Shown: positions 17,775 to 25,667 of the stretch, piece by piece
Numbering within the stretch: the first letter of the stretch is position 1
How the letters are laid out: each line of letters begins with the position of its first letter
The notes under the pieces: generated by a model
The model's database searches: none
Seen by the model: only the letters and a program-made list of their open reading frames with translations
What the model was told of the DNA's origin: nothing
Assembly: GCA_017443945.1 (NCBI GenBank)
Contig: JAFSXS010000111.1
Location: 1 to 47,600, forward strand
From: Synergistaceae bacterium
GTDB taxonomy: Bacteria; Synergistota; Synergistia; Synergistales; Aminobacteriaceae
DNA: 47,600 nucleotides
Direction of reading: 5' to 3'
Made by a program: the position numbers and the translations under genes

Positions 17775-17962
17775 ACACACGATTTTGATACATATATTTA
17801 TATTTTTGCGGCTTTATTTGATTTAGACATTTCTTATTTTGTTGACTGGCTGGGAATAAATAACATACTATTTTGCGTACACATTTATACATTCAGGGGG
17901 GATCAATATTTTTACTGCGATTATTACGGCTTTGATTGAGACACCGTTATTTTACATGTCAG
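17764..17962 (+). repeat. Degenerate tandem duplication covering the 5' end of the small membrane gene
   Basis: Unit 1 (17764-17851) begins GGGAGTAAATAAC and contains GCGGCTTTATTTGATTTAGA and CTTATTTTGTTGACTGGCT. Unit 2 (17852-17962) begins GGGAATAAATAAC and contains the matching ACGGCTTTGATTGAGACA and GTTATTTTACATGTCAGGCT within the gene. Unit 2 carries about 30 extra bases, which include the Shine-Dalgarno. The upstream copy is untranslatable as a gene. Confidence 0.7.
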
Positions 17963-18237
17963 GCTATAAAAATTTTAGTAAGTGCTTATATTTTGCGGGA
18001 ATTAACATAATTACAAATTTAATGCTGAATCAATATTTAGACTCGATAACTTTTGCGGGAGATTCTCCGGAATTCATGATTATATTATTTATCAGCGAGT
18101 TTATTATAATTATGCTTGAATTTGCCCTGTGTGCCTGCGTGAATATTATGACCTCGCGAAAACTTTTTAAGACTCTTGCATTCACAAATTCTGTGAGCTT
18201 TATTCTAGGCTTGATTTATGCGTTAATAGCCTATTGA
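17908..18237 (+). CDS. Small integral membrane protein, probable non-canonical ATT start
   Basis: This membrane protein of about 109 residues has three helices, with the landmarks TALIETPLFY, SGYKNF and YFAGINIITNLMLN; it belongs to a type of small membrane protein of unknown role. The first ordinary start is a TTG at 17932, 30 bp after the only Shine-Dalgarno (AGGGGGG, 17895-17901). An ATT at 17908 lies 6 bp after it, and there is no ATG or GTG between the in-frame stop at 17857 and 17932. Starting at ATT also restores the missing first half of helix 1. Its TGA stop lies inside the -35 box of the next gene's promoter. Confidence 0.6.
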   Translation: MFTAIITALIETPLFYMSGYKNFSKCLYFAGINIITNLMLNQYLDSITFAGDSPEFMIILFISEFIIIMLEFALCACVNIMTSRKLFKTLAFTNSVSFILGLIYALIAY

Positions 18238-18264
18238 CAATGCCCCCCCCCCCCTATGTATAAT
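18234..18264 (+). promoter_or_regulatory. Consensus promoter with a 12-C tract in its spacer (candidate phase-variable promoter)
   Basis: TTGACA (18234-18239) and TATAAT (18259-18264) are perfect sigma-70 boxes separated by 19 bp, of which 18243-18254 are twelve consecutive C. Loss of two C would give the optimal 17-bp spacing. The arrangement parallels the known poly-C spacer promoters of phase-variable surface genes such as neisserial opc. The gene at 18302 begins about 30 bp after the expected transcript start. Confidence 0.85.
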
Positions 18265-18301
18265 TGCTTATATTCAAAAATTTTTTAATGGGGATGTTAT
18301 C

Positions 18302-18595
18302 ATGAAGGCCAGTAAAAAAATTGCTGTCTTGCTGCTTATCGTTATAACGTTAGGGACATGCTTTCCAAGCTCGGCACACGCTGATATGGGTCTTATTGTA
18401 GGTCTTGTTAGCTCGCTAATTGACTTAGCACTTAACGTGGTCAAATTGTGGGCTTTCTATGCGCCTGAACCCGACCCCGGTATGTCTTGGCATACGATTA
18501 TTTTATTCACTATATTATTACTGCTGGCAGTCGGCTTATATTTCCGCAAATCCCAAAAAATTTTTAGGTACTTATGGCCGGGCAACTGGCACTAA
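18302..18595 (+). CDS. Small secreted/membrane protein under the poly-C promoter
   Basis: This 97-residue protein starts with a strong signal peptide (MKASKKIAVLLLI.. cleaved near AHA, residue 27). A glycine-rich hydrophobic stretch follows, then a short linker APEPDPG, a transmembrane helix (about 65-82) and a basic aromatic C-terminus (FRKSQKIFRYLWPGNWH). No family recognised; a small surface or envelope protein is likely. The Shine-Dalgarno GGGG lies 9 bases before the ATG. It is the only gene between its promoter and a terminator, so it forms its own unit, whose expression should depend on poly-C length. Confidence 0.7.
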   Translation: MKASKKIAVLLLIVITLGTCFPSSAHADMGLIVGLVSSLIDLALNVVKLWAFYAPEPDPGMSWHTIILFTILLLLAVGLYFRKSQKIFRYLWPGNWH

Positions 18596-18615
18596 AATTT
18601 TCACGCAAAATAAAT

Positions 18616-18639
18616 CCCCCTTGCTTTTACACGAGGGGG
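18616..18639. terminator. Bidirectional hairpin between convergent genes
   Basis: CCCCCTTG (18616-18623) pairs with CGAGGGGG (18632-18639) with one wobble, around an eight-base loop. It separates the gene ending at 18595 from the minus-strand gene ending at 18649. The core resembles the hairpin at 29458-29481. Confidence 0.75.
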
Positions 18640-18648
18640 CGTTATAGT

Positions 18649-21054
18649 TTATCTTCTCCTGAATGTCCTGCGTGATAGTTTGATTCTCTTATAGCCAAGA
18701 AATATTCTGCTCATGAAAATTAATATTCCCGCTGCTAAATATAACAATGCTCCTATCACAATGGGCGAGAAAAACGAGTCCGACGGAATCAATAATAACT
18801 CCGCAACTATGGGCGCGACTGTTGAAAGCAAATAAGATAATACCCAGTAAAAGCTCAAAGCCGTAGACTCGTCGATATGATTCATTACTATATTTAGGCT
18901 CATAAAATTATCTGTTACCATAGGAGTCCCGAACCCGTCAAGAAATCCCAGAATCATGCTCGTAATAATTACCATTAAGGCAACGGGCGGAATCTTCACG
19001 ATAAACAATCCCAGTGCGGTCAACGCGAAAACAAGCGCAAGGGGATAATGTGAGCCGAATTTTTTCTTAGCTGATGAGACTAGAGAAGGCCCTAAATAAA
19101 TCCCTGTCAAGCCATTTGCAATATAGCAATAACTCAACATTACGGCCGAGATTCCTTCAGATTGACATATAGCAGGAATCAGAGTCATACATAACATCGT
19201 GCCTATATAAAGCGGAGTGCATATAATTATCGCAAAAAATATTACTTCACGAGAGAAAATTATTCTTGCAAAATCTTTTAATCGAGCTGATTTCTTTGTC
19301 GAGTCGTCAATTAATTTATTATGAGCGTTCAAAGCCTGCCACGGGATTAATGCAAGAGTCATCACTAAATAGCAAATAAATACTACTGACGAACATAAAA
19401 AAGTTATTCCGTAGCCTGCATTAGCTGAAAGGATCGCGCCCATTCCTGCCCCGCAAGTTATTCCGGCCAAGAGTCCCGCTATATCCTGTGAAATATTATT
19501 ACTTCGTCCGCCTTCAGTCTCATAGCCCCTAGTTATCAAGAAATTTGATACTTGCTTGAATCCTGCATAAGCAACTCCAGCCAGTGCCCTGCAGCTCACA
19601 ATAGTTAATGCGCCCCCGATTATGAACGAGCTTATATTACACGCAGCCATGAGAATAGCCGAGAAAATTAATAGAACCCGTATATTAAACTTTTTAACGA
19701 GACGCGGCAAAATCATTATAGTTATTAATTGCGTAAAACTTTCTATAGAAATGGGAAGGGCTGCAGTCATTCCTACAGAGAGGCCGAATAATGACTCATT
19801 ACTTTCACGAATCATCATGGCAGCATAGGGCAGGCACATATATTCAGCAGTAGCACACAAGAAACTCGCAAATCTTAGGGACAACGCTATTTTTTCCTCC
19901 GAGAAGCCCATATTATTATTATTCGAGTCAACGTCAAAGAATTTCAGCAAGTTATTAAGCTCAAATATAAATATCAGCAAAATTATCATAGTCGACATCA
20001 AAACAAGCAAAGTATCCCATTTTTGTTTTTGTATAGCCTGATCTGAGATTTCAGCCTCAATAGTTAGGAACTCTCTATTATTGCCGGTCTCATAAATAAA
20101 TGTTATAAGCCCTGAAGATTCATCAGTTAAATTAATTTCTGAAATACGCTCGGAGACTCGAACTTTGCTAAGAATCCCTAAAGATATTACGCGCTTCTCG
20201 ATATAACTTCTTAGATCTTGGACTCGTGTTAAGTCGACTCCCTGCTCCCGGATTTTATTTATATTTTCGCCTAAATTCTGAAGTGAGAACCTGACAAAAT
20301 TTTCGATTTTATTTCTGTAATCCTGCTGATAATTATACATGTTGAGACCCGATAATAATAAAATTCCGACTTGCATTATTAAGACAGCTAAGAATCTTTC
20401 TAAATTGTGATTCATGCTTCCGTGTTTCTTGACCCATGTATCCCCGCGTATCACAAAAATAAATATTACCACGCACGCACAAACTAAGACCGAAAAAATT
20501 AACGAGATATATATAATCCTGCGCAATATAGAATTTAGCCCGTCCGAAAAAATTTGATTAGTATATAGACATCCGAAATAGCCTATAACTTTTTGATTTA
20601 ATTTTATGGGAGTAAATATTGCTTTATGATTTCTTGACTCGGCCTTGAAATATTCTCCTGAATGAATAGAATTTATTGCGCGTCTCACTGAATTATCAGC
20701 TATAAACCTTTTAAGCTGCCCGGAATTTGCAGATTTATTATTTTCTGACTCGTAAATTACATTATTATTATCTGACCTGATTATAAACGGATATGGAGCT
20801 TTAAAACGCGACTCAAAATTTTTGAATATTTCCTGAATCCCGTAAAAATTATAGAAATCTTTGCCGAAATTTAACGCTATTTCCATTGATGATATAGTCT
20901 CCTGCTCGGCTCGTGAAATTAACTGCTCCTCCATCTCGATTACCATAGATCTATAATTAAGAAAGCTGAGAAGGCTTACAAAGTTTACGGCAAACAAGGC
21001 TATAACAATCAATAAAATTATATATAAACGCTGAAAGTTTTTATTACCGCTCAT
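18649..21054 (-). CDS. MFS transporter fused to two extracytoplasmic sensor-like modules
   Basis: This 801-residue membrane protein starts with helix 1 (about 9-30), an extracytoplasmic domain to about 165, and helix 2. A second helix pair (near 225-245 and 355-380) brackets another extracytoplasmic domain of about 110 residues with a helix-rich start and beta strands. The remaining 400 residues form a 12-helix MFS domain beginning near SLRFASFLC. Start: I use the ATG at 21054; an in-frame upstream ATG at 21090 lies inside a duplicated segment without a Shine-Dalgarno. It is last in the four-gene operon from 25533, after the TrpX-like binding protein. The fusion is unusual and suggests a ligand-regulated transporter or a receptor using an MFS body. 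Substrate unknown. Confidence 0.78.
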   Translation of the reverse strand: MSGNKNFQRLYIILLIVIALFAVNFVSLLSFLNYRSMVIEMEEQLISRAEQETISSMEIALNFGKDFYNFYGIQEIFKNFESRFKAPYPFIIRSDNNNVIYESENNKSANSGQLKRFIADNSVRRAINSIHSGEYFKAESRNHKAIFTPIKLNQKVIGYFGCLYTNQIFSDGLNSILRRIIYISLIFSVLVCACVVIFIFVIRGDTWVKKHGSMNHNLERFLAVLIMQVGILLLSGLNMYNYQQDYRNKIENFVRFSLQNLGENINKIREQGVDLTRVQDLRSYIEKRVISLGILSKVRVSERISEINLTDESSGLITFIYETGNNREFLTIEAEISDQAIQKQKWDTLLVLMSTMIILLIFIFELNNLLKFFDVDSNNNNMGFSEEKIALSLRFASFLCATAEYMCLPYAAMMIRESNESLFGLSVGMTAALPISIESFTQLITIMILPRLVKKFNIRVLLIFSAILMAACNISSFIIGGALTIVSCRALAGVAYAGFKQVSNFLITRGYETEGGRSNNISQDIAGLLAGITCGAGMGAILSANAGYGITFLCSSVVFICYLVMTLALIPWQALNAHNKLIDDSTKKSARLKDFARIIFSREVIFFAIIICTPLYIGTMLCMTLIPAICQSEGISAVMLSYCYIANGLTGIYLGPSLVSSAKKKFGSHYPLALVFALTALGLFIVKIPPVALMVIITSMILGFLDGFGTPMVTDNFMSLNIVMNHIDESTALSFYWVLSYLLSTVAPIVAELLLIPSDSFFSPIVIGALLYLAAGILIFMSRIFLGYKRIKLSRRTFRRR

Positions 21055-21142
21055 CTTGAGACACCCCGCGTGAATTAAGCAAGCTAGCAAATTTTACGGC
21101 ATATAAAGCTATCATAATCAATAAAAATTTTTTATCGCTCAT
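21044..21142 (-). pseudogene. Mini-ORF: degenerate copy of the 5' end of the MFS-sensor gene
   Basis: A 32-codon ORF begins ATGAGCGATAAA at 21142, with a GAGGTG Shine-Dalgarno nine bases upstream, and ends with TAA at 21044, overlapping the real gene's ATG (21054) by 11 bases. Its peptide MSDKKF, LLIMIALYAVKFASLL mirrors the real MSGNKNF, LLIVIALFAVNFVSLL with a few codons deleted. Its own start overlaps the end of the binding-protein gene (stop at 21132), so the three frames interlock like translationally coupled genes. Confidence 0.75.
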
Positions 21143-22301
21143 TTGCAGCACCTCGTGAAAAAATTTCGTCGCAAACTGTCAAGAACTCAAAATGTAACGG
21201 ATAATTTATTCTTAATGCGACATCATAGTTAAAATAAATACTTGGCGCGCTGGTATAGACACAAGGGAGTTTGCCGGCCTCTGCACCGTTCAAAATTTTT
21301 GCTATAGTATCAGCCACGAACCGCCCGACGTTCTCATAATCATACGCCGAAATTAACATTAATGCGCCGTTTTTCACGCTTGTAACATCGTCCATCAAAT
21401 AAACGGGAATATTTTTATTATATAACGGGTTAAGTATTGCTAATATTCTAGCCGGGTCATTAATTAAATCAACTGTCAGGAAAAACGCATCAATATTTTC
21501 ATTTGACATTCTGCGGAACTTATCGGCTACAAGCTGGTAATATCTCTCTAACTCTTCACGGGTCTCTCTTGGCTGCTCGTCAATGTGATACACGACAAGA
21601 TCAAAGCTGATTTCCTGCGCACTCTTTCTAATATCTGGAAGTCCTGAAATTGTCTCATCGCCGTAAATAATAACGCCCATTTTCTTGAAAGGTTTGACGG
21701 AATAATAATATTTAATTTGTCTCAAGGGTAAAGACGGCTCAACCTGCGCCCATACATTAGGACTCCCGCTGCCTTCTGTTGCTGATTCAATAATGCCTGA
21801 AGCTACCGGATCAGTCGCCGAATAATCCACCATAGGGACTGGCAACTTTAAATTTTTCACGAACAGCCCCGCACTTGTCCCGAACGTTATAATCAAGTCT
21901 ATATCTTGCCCGGCTCGTTTTGTGAGATCTTCAGCGATAATATTTGCCTCCTCGTATGCTAAGTAGTGAAAGCCGCCCTTAACAAATTTTATAAATTCGC
22001 CTAAGTCCCTATCTTGTAAAGCTGCAAACATTTCACGAGTTGACATATTTTTATCTTCAATTTCTTGAATCGTAAAAGGCAGCCCGCCTTGTTTAATCCA
22101 GCCTCTTTCTTGAAGTCCTGATAAAATATAATAAAATTGTCTGCTCGATGGCATGTACTCATCATAATCGACAAATGCAAAATAATATTTATTTCCGTCA
22201 GATTTCAAATGCGGGTCAGTGCTGAAAATTTGCTCACTCATTGCAGGCACGCAAAAATAAAGCAAAATTAACACGCTCAAGCAAAAAAATTTTTTACACA
22301 T
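21132..22301 (-). CDS. ABC-type substrate-binding protein, TrpX-like
   Basis: This 389-residue secreted protein has a signal peptide (ends near PAMS, residue 22) and a periplasmic-binding fold of the TrpX-like ABC_sub_bind family. Landmarks are DLIITFGTSAG (about 134-144), VPMVDYSATDPVASGI, and a repeated alpha/beta pattern ending VPVYLMDD near residue 330. Such proteins bind amino acids or small organic ligands. There is no ABC permease or ATPase gene next to it, so it probably feeds a signalling or MFS partner in this operon rather than an ABC importer. The ATG at 22301 overlaps the stop of the upstream gene by 8 bases. Ligand unknown. Confidence 0.85.
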   Translation of the reverse strand: MCKKFFCLSVLILLYFCVPAMSEQIFSTDPHLKSDGNKYYFAFVDYDEYMPSSRQFYYILSGLQERGWIKQGGLPFTIQEIEDKNMSTREMFAALQDRDLGEFIKFVKGGFHYLAYEEANIIAEDLTKRAGQDIDLIITFGTSAGLFVKNLKLPVPMVDYSATDPVASGIIESATEGSGSPNVWAQVEPSLPLRQIKYYYSVKPFKKMGVIIYGDETISGLPDIRKSAQEISFDLVVYHIDEQPRETREELERYYQLVADKFRRMSNENIDAFFLTVDLINDPARILAILNPLYNKNIPVYLMDDVTSVKNGALMLISAYDYENVGRFVADTIAKILNGAEAGKLPCVYTSAPSIYFNYDVALRINYPLHFEFLTVCDEIFSRGAANER

Positions 22302-23736
22302 TTATAATTATATTCTCCTTAAAGTTAAAGCAATTATTTGAGCCTTCAGTTATAGTCTTGTACCAGTTATTTTCTCGCTCGTGTGAATTAATAATATCTT
22401 CGTACATTGTAGTCAAGCCCATAATTTGCGAATCCCATAATAGAGTCTTATTCATGAGTGACTCAATATAATTAAAATCAGGCTTAGAGATCCAGAATTC
22501 TACAGGCCCGGCGGGAGTTATATATCCTTCTCCCTGACAAACTGCGAAAACTGGCCCGCAAATATAGCCCGTCATGTCATACTCGCGAATAATATTAGAC
22601 TCGTAAATCATGCCTTCTGATTCGAGAATATTAATTAATTTTTCCTGCCATAATGGTAAATACACCGACGCAAAGACTCCATTAATCCAAGTGAGTCCGC
22701 GCTCAAATATAGTAATTAACGCAAGCAGGAATATACCCGGAATTAATTTGCGCTGTTCAATCAATGATAAAATATTCTCAAGTTCTAAGGGAATCGCTAT
22801 ATCATTGCCGTCAAAATCCCGCCCCGATAAAATATTTTCAGGTGTAAATTTTATAGCAATATTCCGGCCCTGTTCGTCTACAAATTTGAATAGCACATCA
22901 CATAAAAGCTCATGAGATAAATATTTCTTGAATCTCGAGTCAAATAATAAACGCGCAATTAAATTATTTCCGTCTTTGAGTTCGCGAATTAACAAGGGAG
23001 TTAATAGACTCTCCATTTCCAAATAAACAATAACGGGAGAATTTGCCTTAAATAGTCCGTGTGAGAGTTCCGCGCCGATTTTAGTAACTTGAGACTCAAA
23101 ACGTGAGCAATTAATAATATTCTCGTGTTCATAGACTGAGCTTAATATTTCATTCAGAGCAGACTCAAGGATTCCGGAATTCCTTATAAAACGTTTGCGA
23201 AATCTTGATAACATTTCTTGACTCATAGCCGGAGCAGAAAACGCTAATAAAGGTCTAGGCTTTGAGGGGAATATAGGGAAGTGCAAAATATTATCTCGAT
23301 TCATAAATGACATTATACCGCGCGCATAAGTTGAGCTGTTTAACTCGACTTGGCCGCATGATATGACCGGAATAACATTTTTATAATCTTCACCGCCTAA
23401 TTTCTTGAGTAACTGCCCGAATAATAAATCAGACTGAAAAGTTTGAGCGCAATAAATCCCACCGTGATGATCTGCCGCACATATCGCCCCGAGTCTCAAT
23501 GCCGAATTAACTTTTTTTGCGAGTTCAGGGCCGACTCTCTCACTTGTGAAATTCTCAGCCAGTGAGAAAAAATCTTCAGGACTGCATAACGGCGTAATCC
23601 CTAGATTCTTTCTCACTTTGCCGGCTTGAATATCAAGAAATTCATTTAGCGTAATTTGTCCGTGATCATAGCAGGTTTTGAGAGTCCCATTTCTTTCACA
23701 GCAAATATTAGCTAACGAGTTTACATTTTCAAGCAT
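22294..23736 (-). CDS. Protein of unknown function in the SpoIIE-phosphatase operon
   Basis: This 480-residue soluble-looking protein has no signal peptide. I recognise no family. Distinctive parts are ICAADHHGGIYC (about residue 92), which could bind metal or phosphate through its paired histidines, the segment VIPVISCGQVELN near 140, and a long mixed alpha/beta C-terminal region with several charged helices. It lies 6 bp after the phosphatase gene and overlaps the binding-protein gene by 8 bases, so it is almost certainly a functional component of the same operon. Regulatory or ligand-modifying roles are both open. Confidence 0.6.
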   Translation of the reverse strand: MLENVNSLANICCERNGTLKTCYDHGQITLNEFLDIQAGKVRKNLGITPLCSPEDFFSLAENFTSERVGPELAKKVNSALRLGAICAADHHGGIYCAQTFQSDLLFGQLLKKLGGEDYKNVIPVISCGQVELNSSTYARGIMSFMNRDNILHFPIFPSKPRPLLAFSAPAMSQEMLSRFRKRFIRNSGILESALNEILSSVYEHENIINCSRFESQVTKIGAELSHGLFKANSPVIVYLEMESLLTPLLIRELKDGNNLIARLLFDSRFKKYLSHELLCDVLFKFVDEQGRNIAIKFTPENILSGRDFDGNDIAIPLELENILSLIEQRKLIPGIFLLALITIFERGLTWINGVFASVYLPLWQEKLINILESEGMIYESNIIREYDMTGYICGPVFAVCQGEGYITPAGPVEFWISKPDFNYIESLMNKTLLWDSQIMGLTTMYEDIINSHERENNWYKTITEGSNNCFNFKENIIINV

Positions 23737-23742
23737 GATAAT

Positions 23743-25533
23743 TTATTTCGCGTTAAACCCGTAAAATCTAAATCCCAGTATAGTAATATCATCAAATTGA
23801 GGCGCGTCCCCGACAAATTCGTCAATATCTTTGCGGACTGCCGGCAATAAATCACTCGGCATTAAATCTTTATATTTATTAAGAGTTTGAGTTAATCTCT
23901 CTTCGCCGAAAAGTTGATCATTTGCATTTGTCGCCTCAGTTACTCCGTCAGTATATACAAATAAAGTATCGCCGGGGTGTAAATCAAAATCATCCTGCTT
24001 GAATCTCATGCCCTCAAGAGTAGCGACTGCCGGGGAGTGCTTTGTTTTTACGAGCTCAAAATTTCCGTCCTTCCTGCAGATTGCCGGGTATTCGTGGCCT
24101 GCATTAGCTTGTACTACGCGGCCGGTTTCGAGATCTACAACGCCAGCCCAGACTGTAACGAATAAGCCAGCCTCATTGCCTTCACAAAGCTGCTCATTTA
24201 CGTTAGCAAGTGCCTTAGAAGGTTCTTCACCCATTTGAAGGCGATTCTTGACTAGAGTCTTAGCAATTACCATGAATAAAGCAGCGGGGACTCCTTTGCC
24301 TGACACGTCAGCAATTACTAAGGCAACATGAGTCTTGTCTATCATAAAGAAATCATAGAAATCTCCGCCGACTTCTTTAGCTGGATTCATAGTCGCGTAA
24401 ATTATATATTCTGTAACATCGGGGAATCTAGGGAAGATTCTGGGCAGCATATCGGCCTGTATTGTAGTTGCTACATTTAATTCTGTTGTAATGCGTTCTT
24501 TCTCGGCTGTTACTGACTGCAAATTTTTCATATAAATATCTAACTCGTTAATCATGCCCGCAAATTTATCTGACAATGAGCCTATTTCGTCATCCTGCCC
24601 GCGCTGTGATGTGATTACATGCGAAATAGAAACGTTTTTATCCTGCGAGTAAGAGTCTATATTTTGCTCAAGCCTCATTATACGAGTTAAAATCTTGCTC
24701 TTGATAAATAAATACATTAAGAATGTTGACACAACAAGCACTATAAATGAAATGCCTACTTGCTGTAATACTGACTTCAAAATATCTGAATTAACACGTT
24801 CGACGCTGATTTCTGCACAAATAAGTCCGACCTTCTCCCCGTTAATCTCAAGAGCATTACAATACGTGTAAACATAGCCGAATTCATTATTAAGAGTGTC
24901 AAAAGTCAGCGAGTCCGAGTCCGAATTATTCCAAGCAAGCCACATGTTAGCATGAATAGCCGGATCTTCGTAAACAATATCGCCTAAAAATAAAATTTCT
25001 CGGCCCTTGTCATCACTTATTATTCCCATAGTGGGATCGAACATGTAATTCATTGTTAATTTGCTCATGTCTTCAGGATAAATGAAATATACATAACTGA
25101 GATTAAATGCGTCCTTTGCCTGAAAAAATACGCTGAACCAGTATTCAAACCTGTAAATCACATATAAACGCTGTGCCGTAAAATCTAAATCTTCAAACGA
25201 GAGATCTACACCGAAAATTTTACCGGGATAATTTGATTTTAAATAATTCGTGAAAGCGTCTTTTGCACGGGGTAAATCTGCCTCGAAATCTTTGGGAATC
25301 TGCACTTCTTTTGTATGCTGGGCGAACCATTTTTTTAGAGTAATAAACTCTGTGCCGCTGCTCTTGATTAAGTCCGATAAATGGGTCGTTAACTGCCTTA
25401 GATTATTTATGCAAGTATCGTGATATTGAACTGTGCGGTTATAATAAGTCATTGCCCCGCTGATAATAATCGTTGCAAGAGCGAAAATAATAAACAATAT
25501 GCCGAATTGTCTGGCTAAACTTTTGTGTTTCAT
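23743..25533 (-). CDS. SpoIIE/RsbU-type PP2C phosphatase with extracytoplasmic sensor and HAMP
   Basis: This membrane-bound serine phosphatase has 596 residues. Helix 1 (about 10-30) precedes a Cache-like extracytoplasmic domain to about 260, then helix 2, a HAMP region, a coiled linker (TAEKERITTELNVATTIQ) and a PP2C-type catalytic domain. The catalytic metal motifs are EVGGDFYDFF and VIADVSGKGVPAALF, with the late DDITILGFR, the order seen in RsbU/SpoIIE. Such enzymes dephosphorylate STAS anti-anti-sigma factors to release a sigma factor. No STAS or kinase gene is in this window. GGAGG precedes the ATG at 25533. It heads the four-gene operon. Confidence 0.9.
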   Translation of the reverse strand: MKHKSLARQFGILFIIFALATIIISGAMTYYNRTVQYHDTCINNLRQLTTHLSDLIKSSGTEFITLKKWFAQHTKEVQIPKDFEADLPRAKDAFTNYLKSNYPGKIFGVDLSFEDLDFTAQRLYVIYRFEYWFSVFFQAKDAFNLSYVYFIYPEDMSKLTMNYMFDPTMGIISDDKGREILFLGDIVYEDPAIHANMWLAWNNSDSDSLTFDTLNNEFGYVYTYCNALEINGEKVGLICAEISVERVNSDILKSVLQQVGISFIVLVVSTFLMYLFIKSKILTRIMRLEQNIDSYSQDKNVSISHVITSQRGQDDEIGSLSDKFAGMINELDIYMKNLQSVTAEKERITTELNVATTIQADMLPRIFPRFPDVTEYIIYATMNPAKEVGGDFYDFFMIDKTHVALVIADVSGKGVPAALFMVIAKTLVKNRLQMGEEPSKALANVNEQLCEGNEAGLFVTVWAGVVDLETGRVVQANAGHEYPAICRKDGNFELVKTKHSPAVATLEGMRFKQDDFDLHPGDTLFVYTDGVTEATNANDQLFGEERLTQTLNKYKDLMPSDLLPAVRKDIDEFVGDAPQFDDITILGFRFYGFNAK

Positions 25534-25667
25534 TAATTGCCTCCAAAAAAATTTTATAACATGAATGAATATTTTAATCGATTTTAAATTATTCGCAAAA
25601 AAAAATGTGCCTCCCCTGAAAAATTTTTTTCTTTCAAAGAAGACACTAACAAGTTTATAATGAATTT

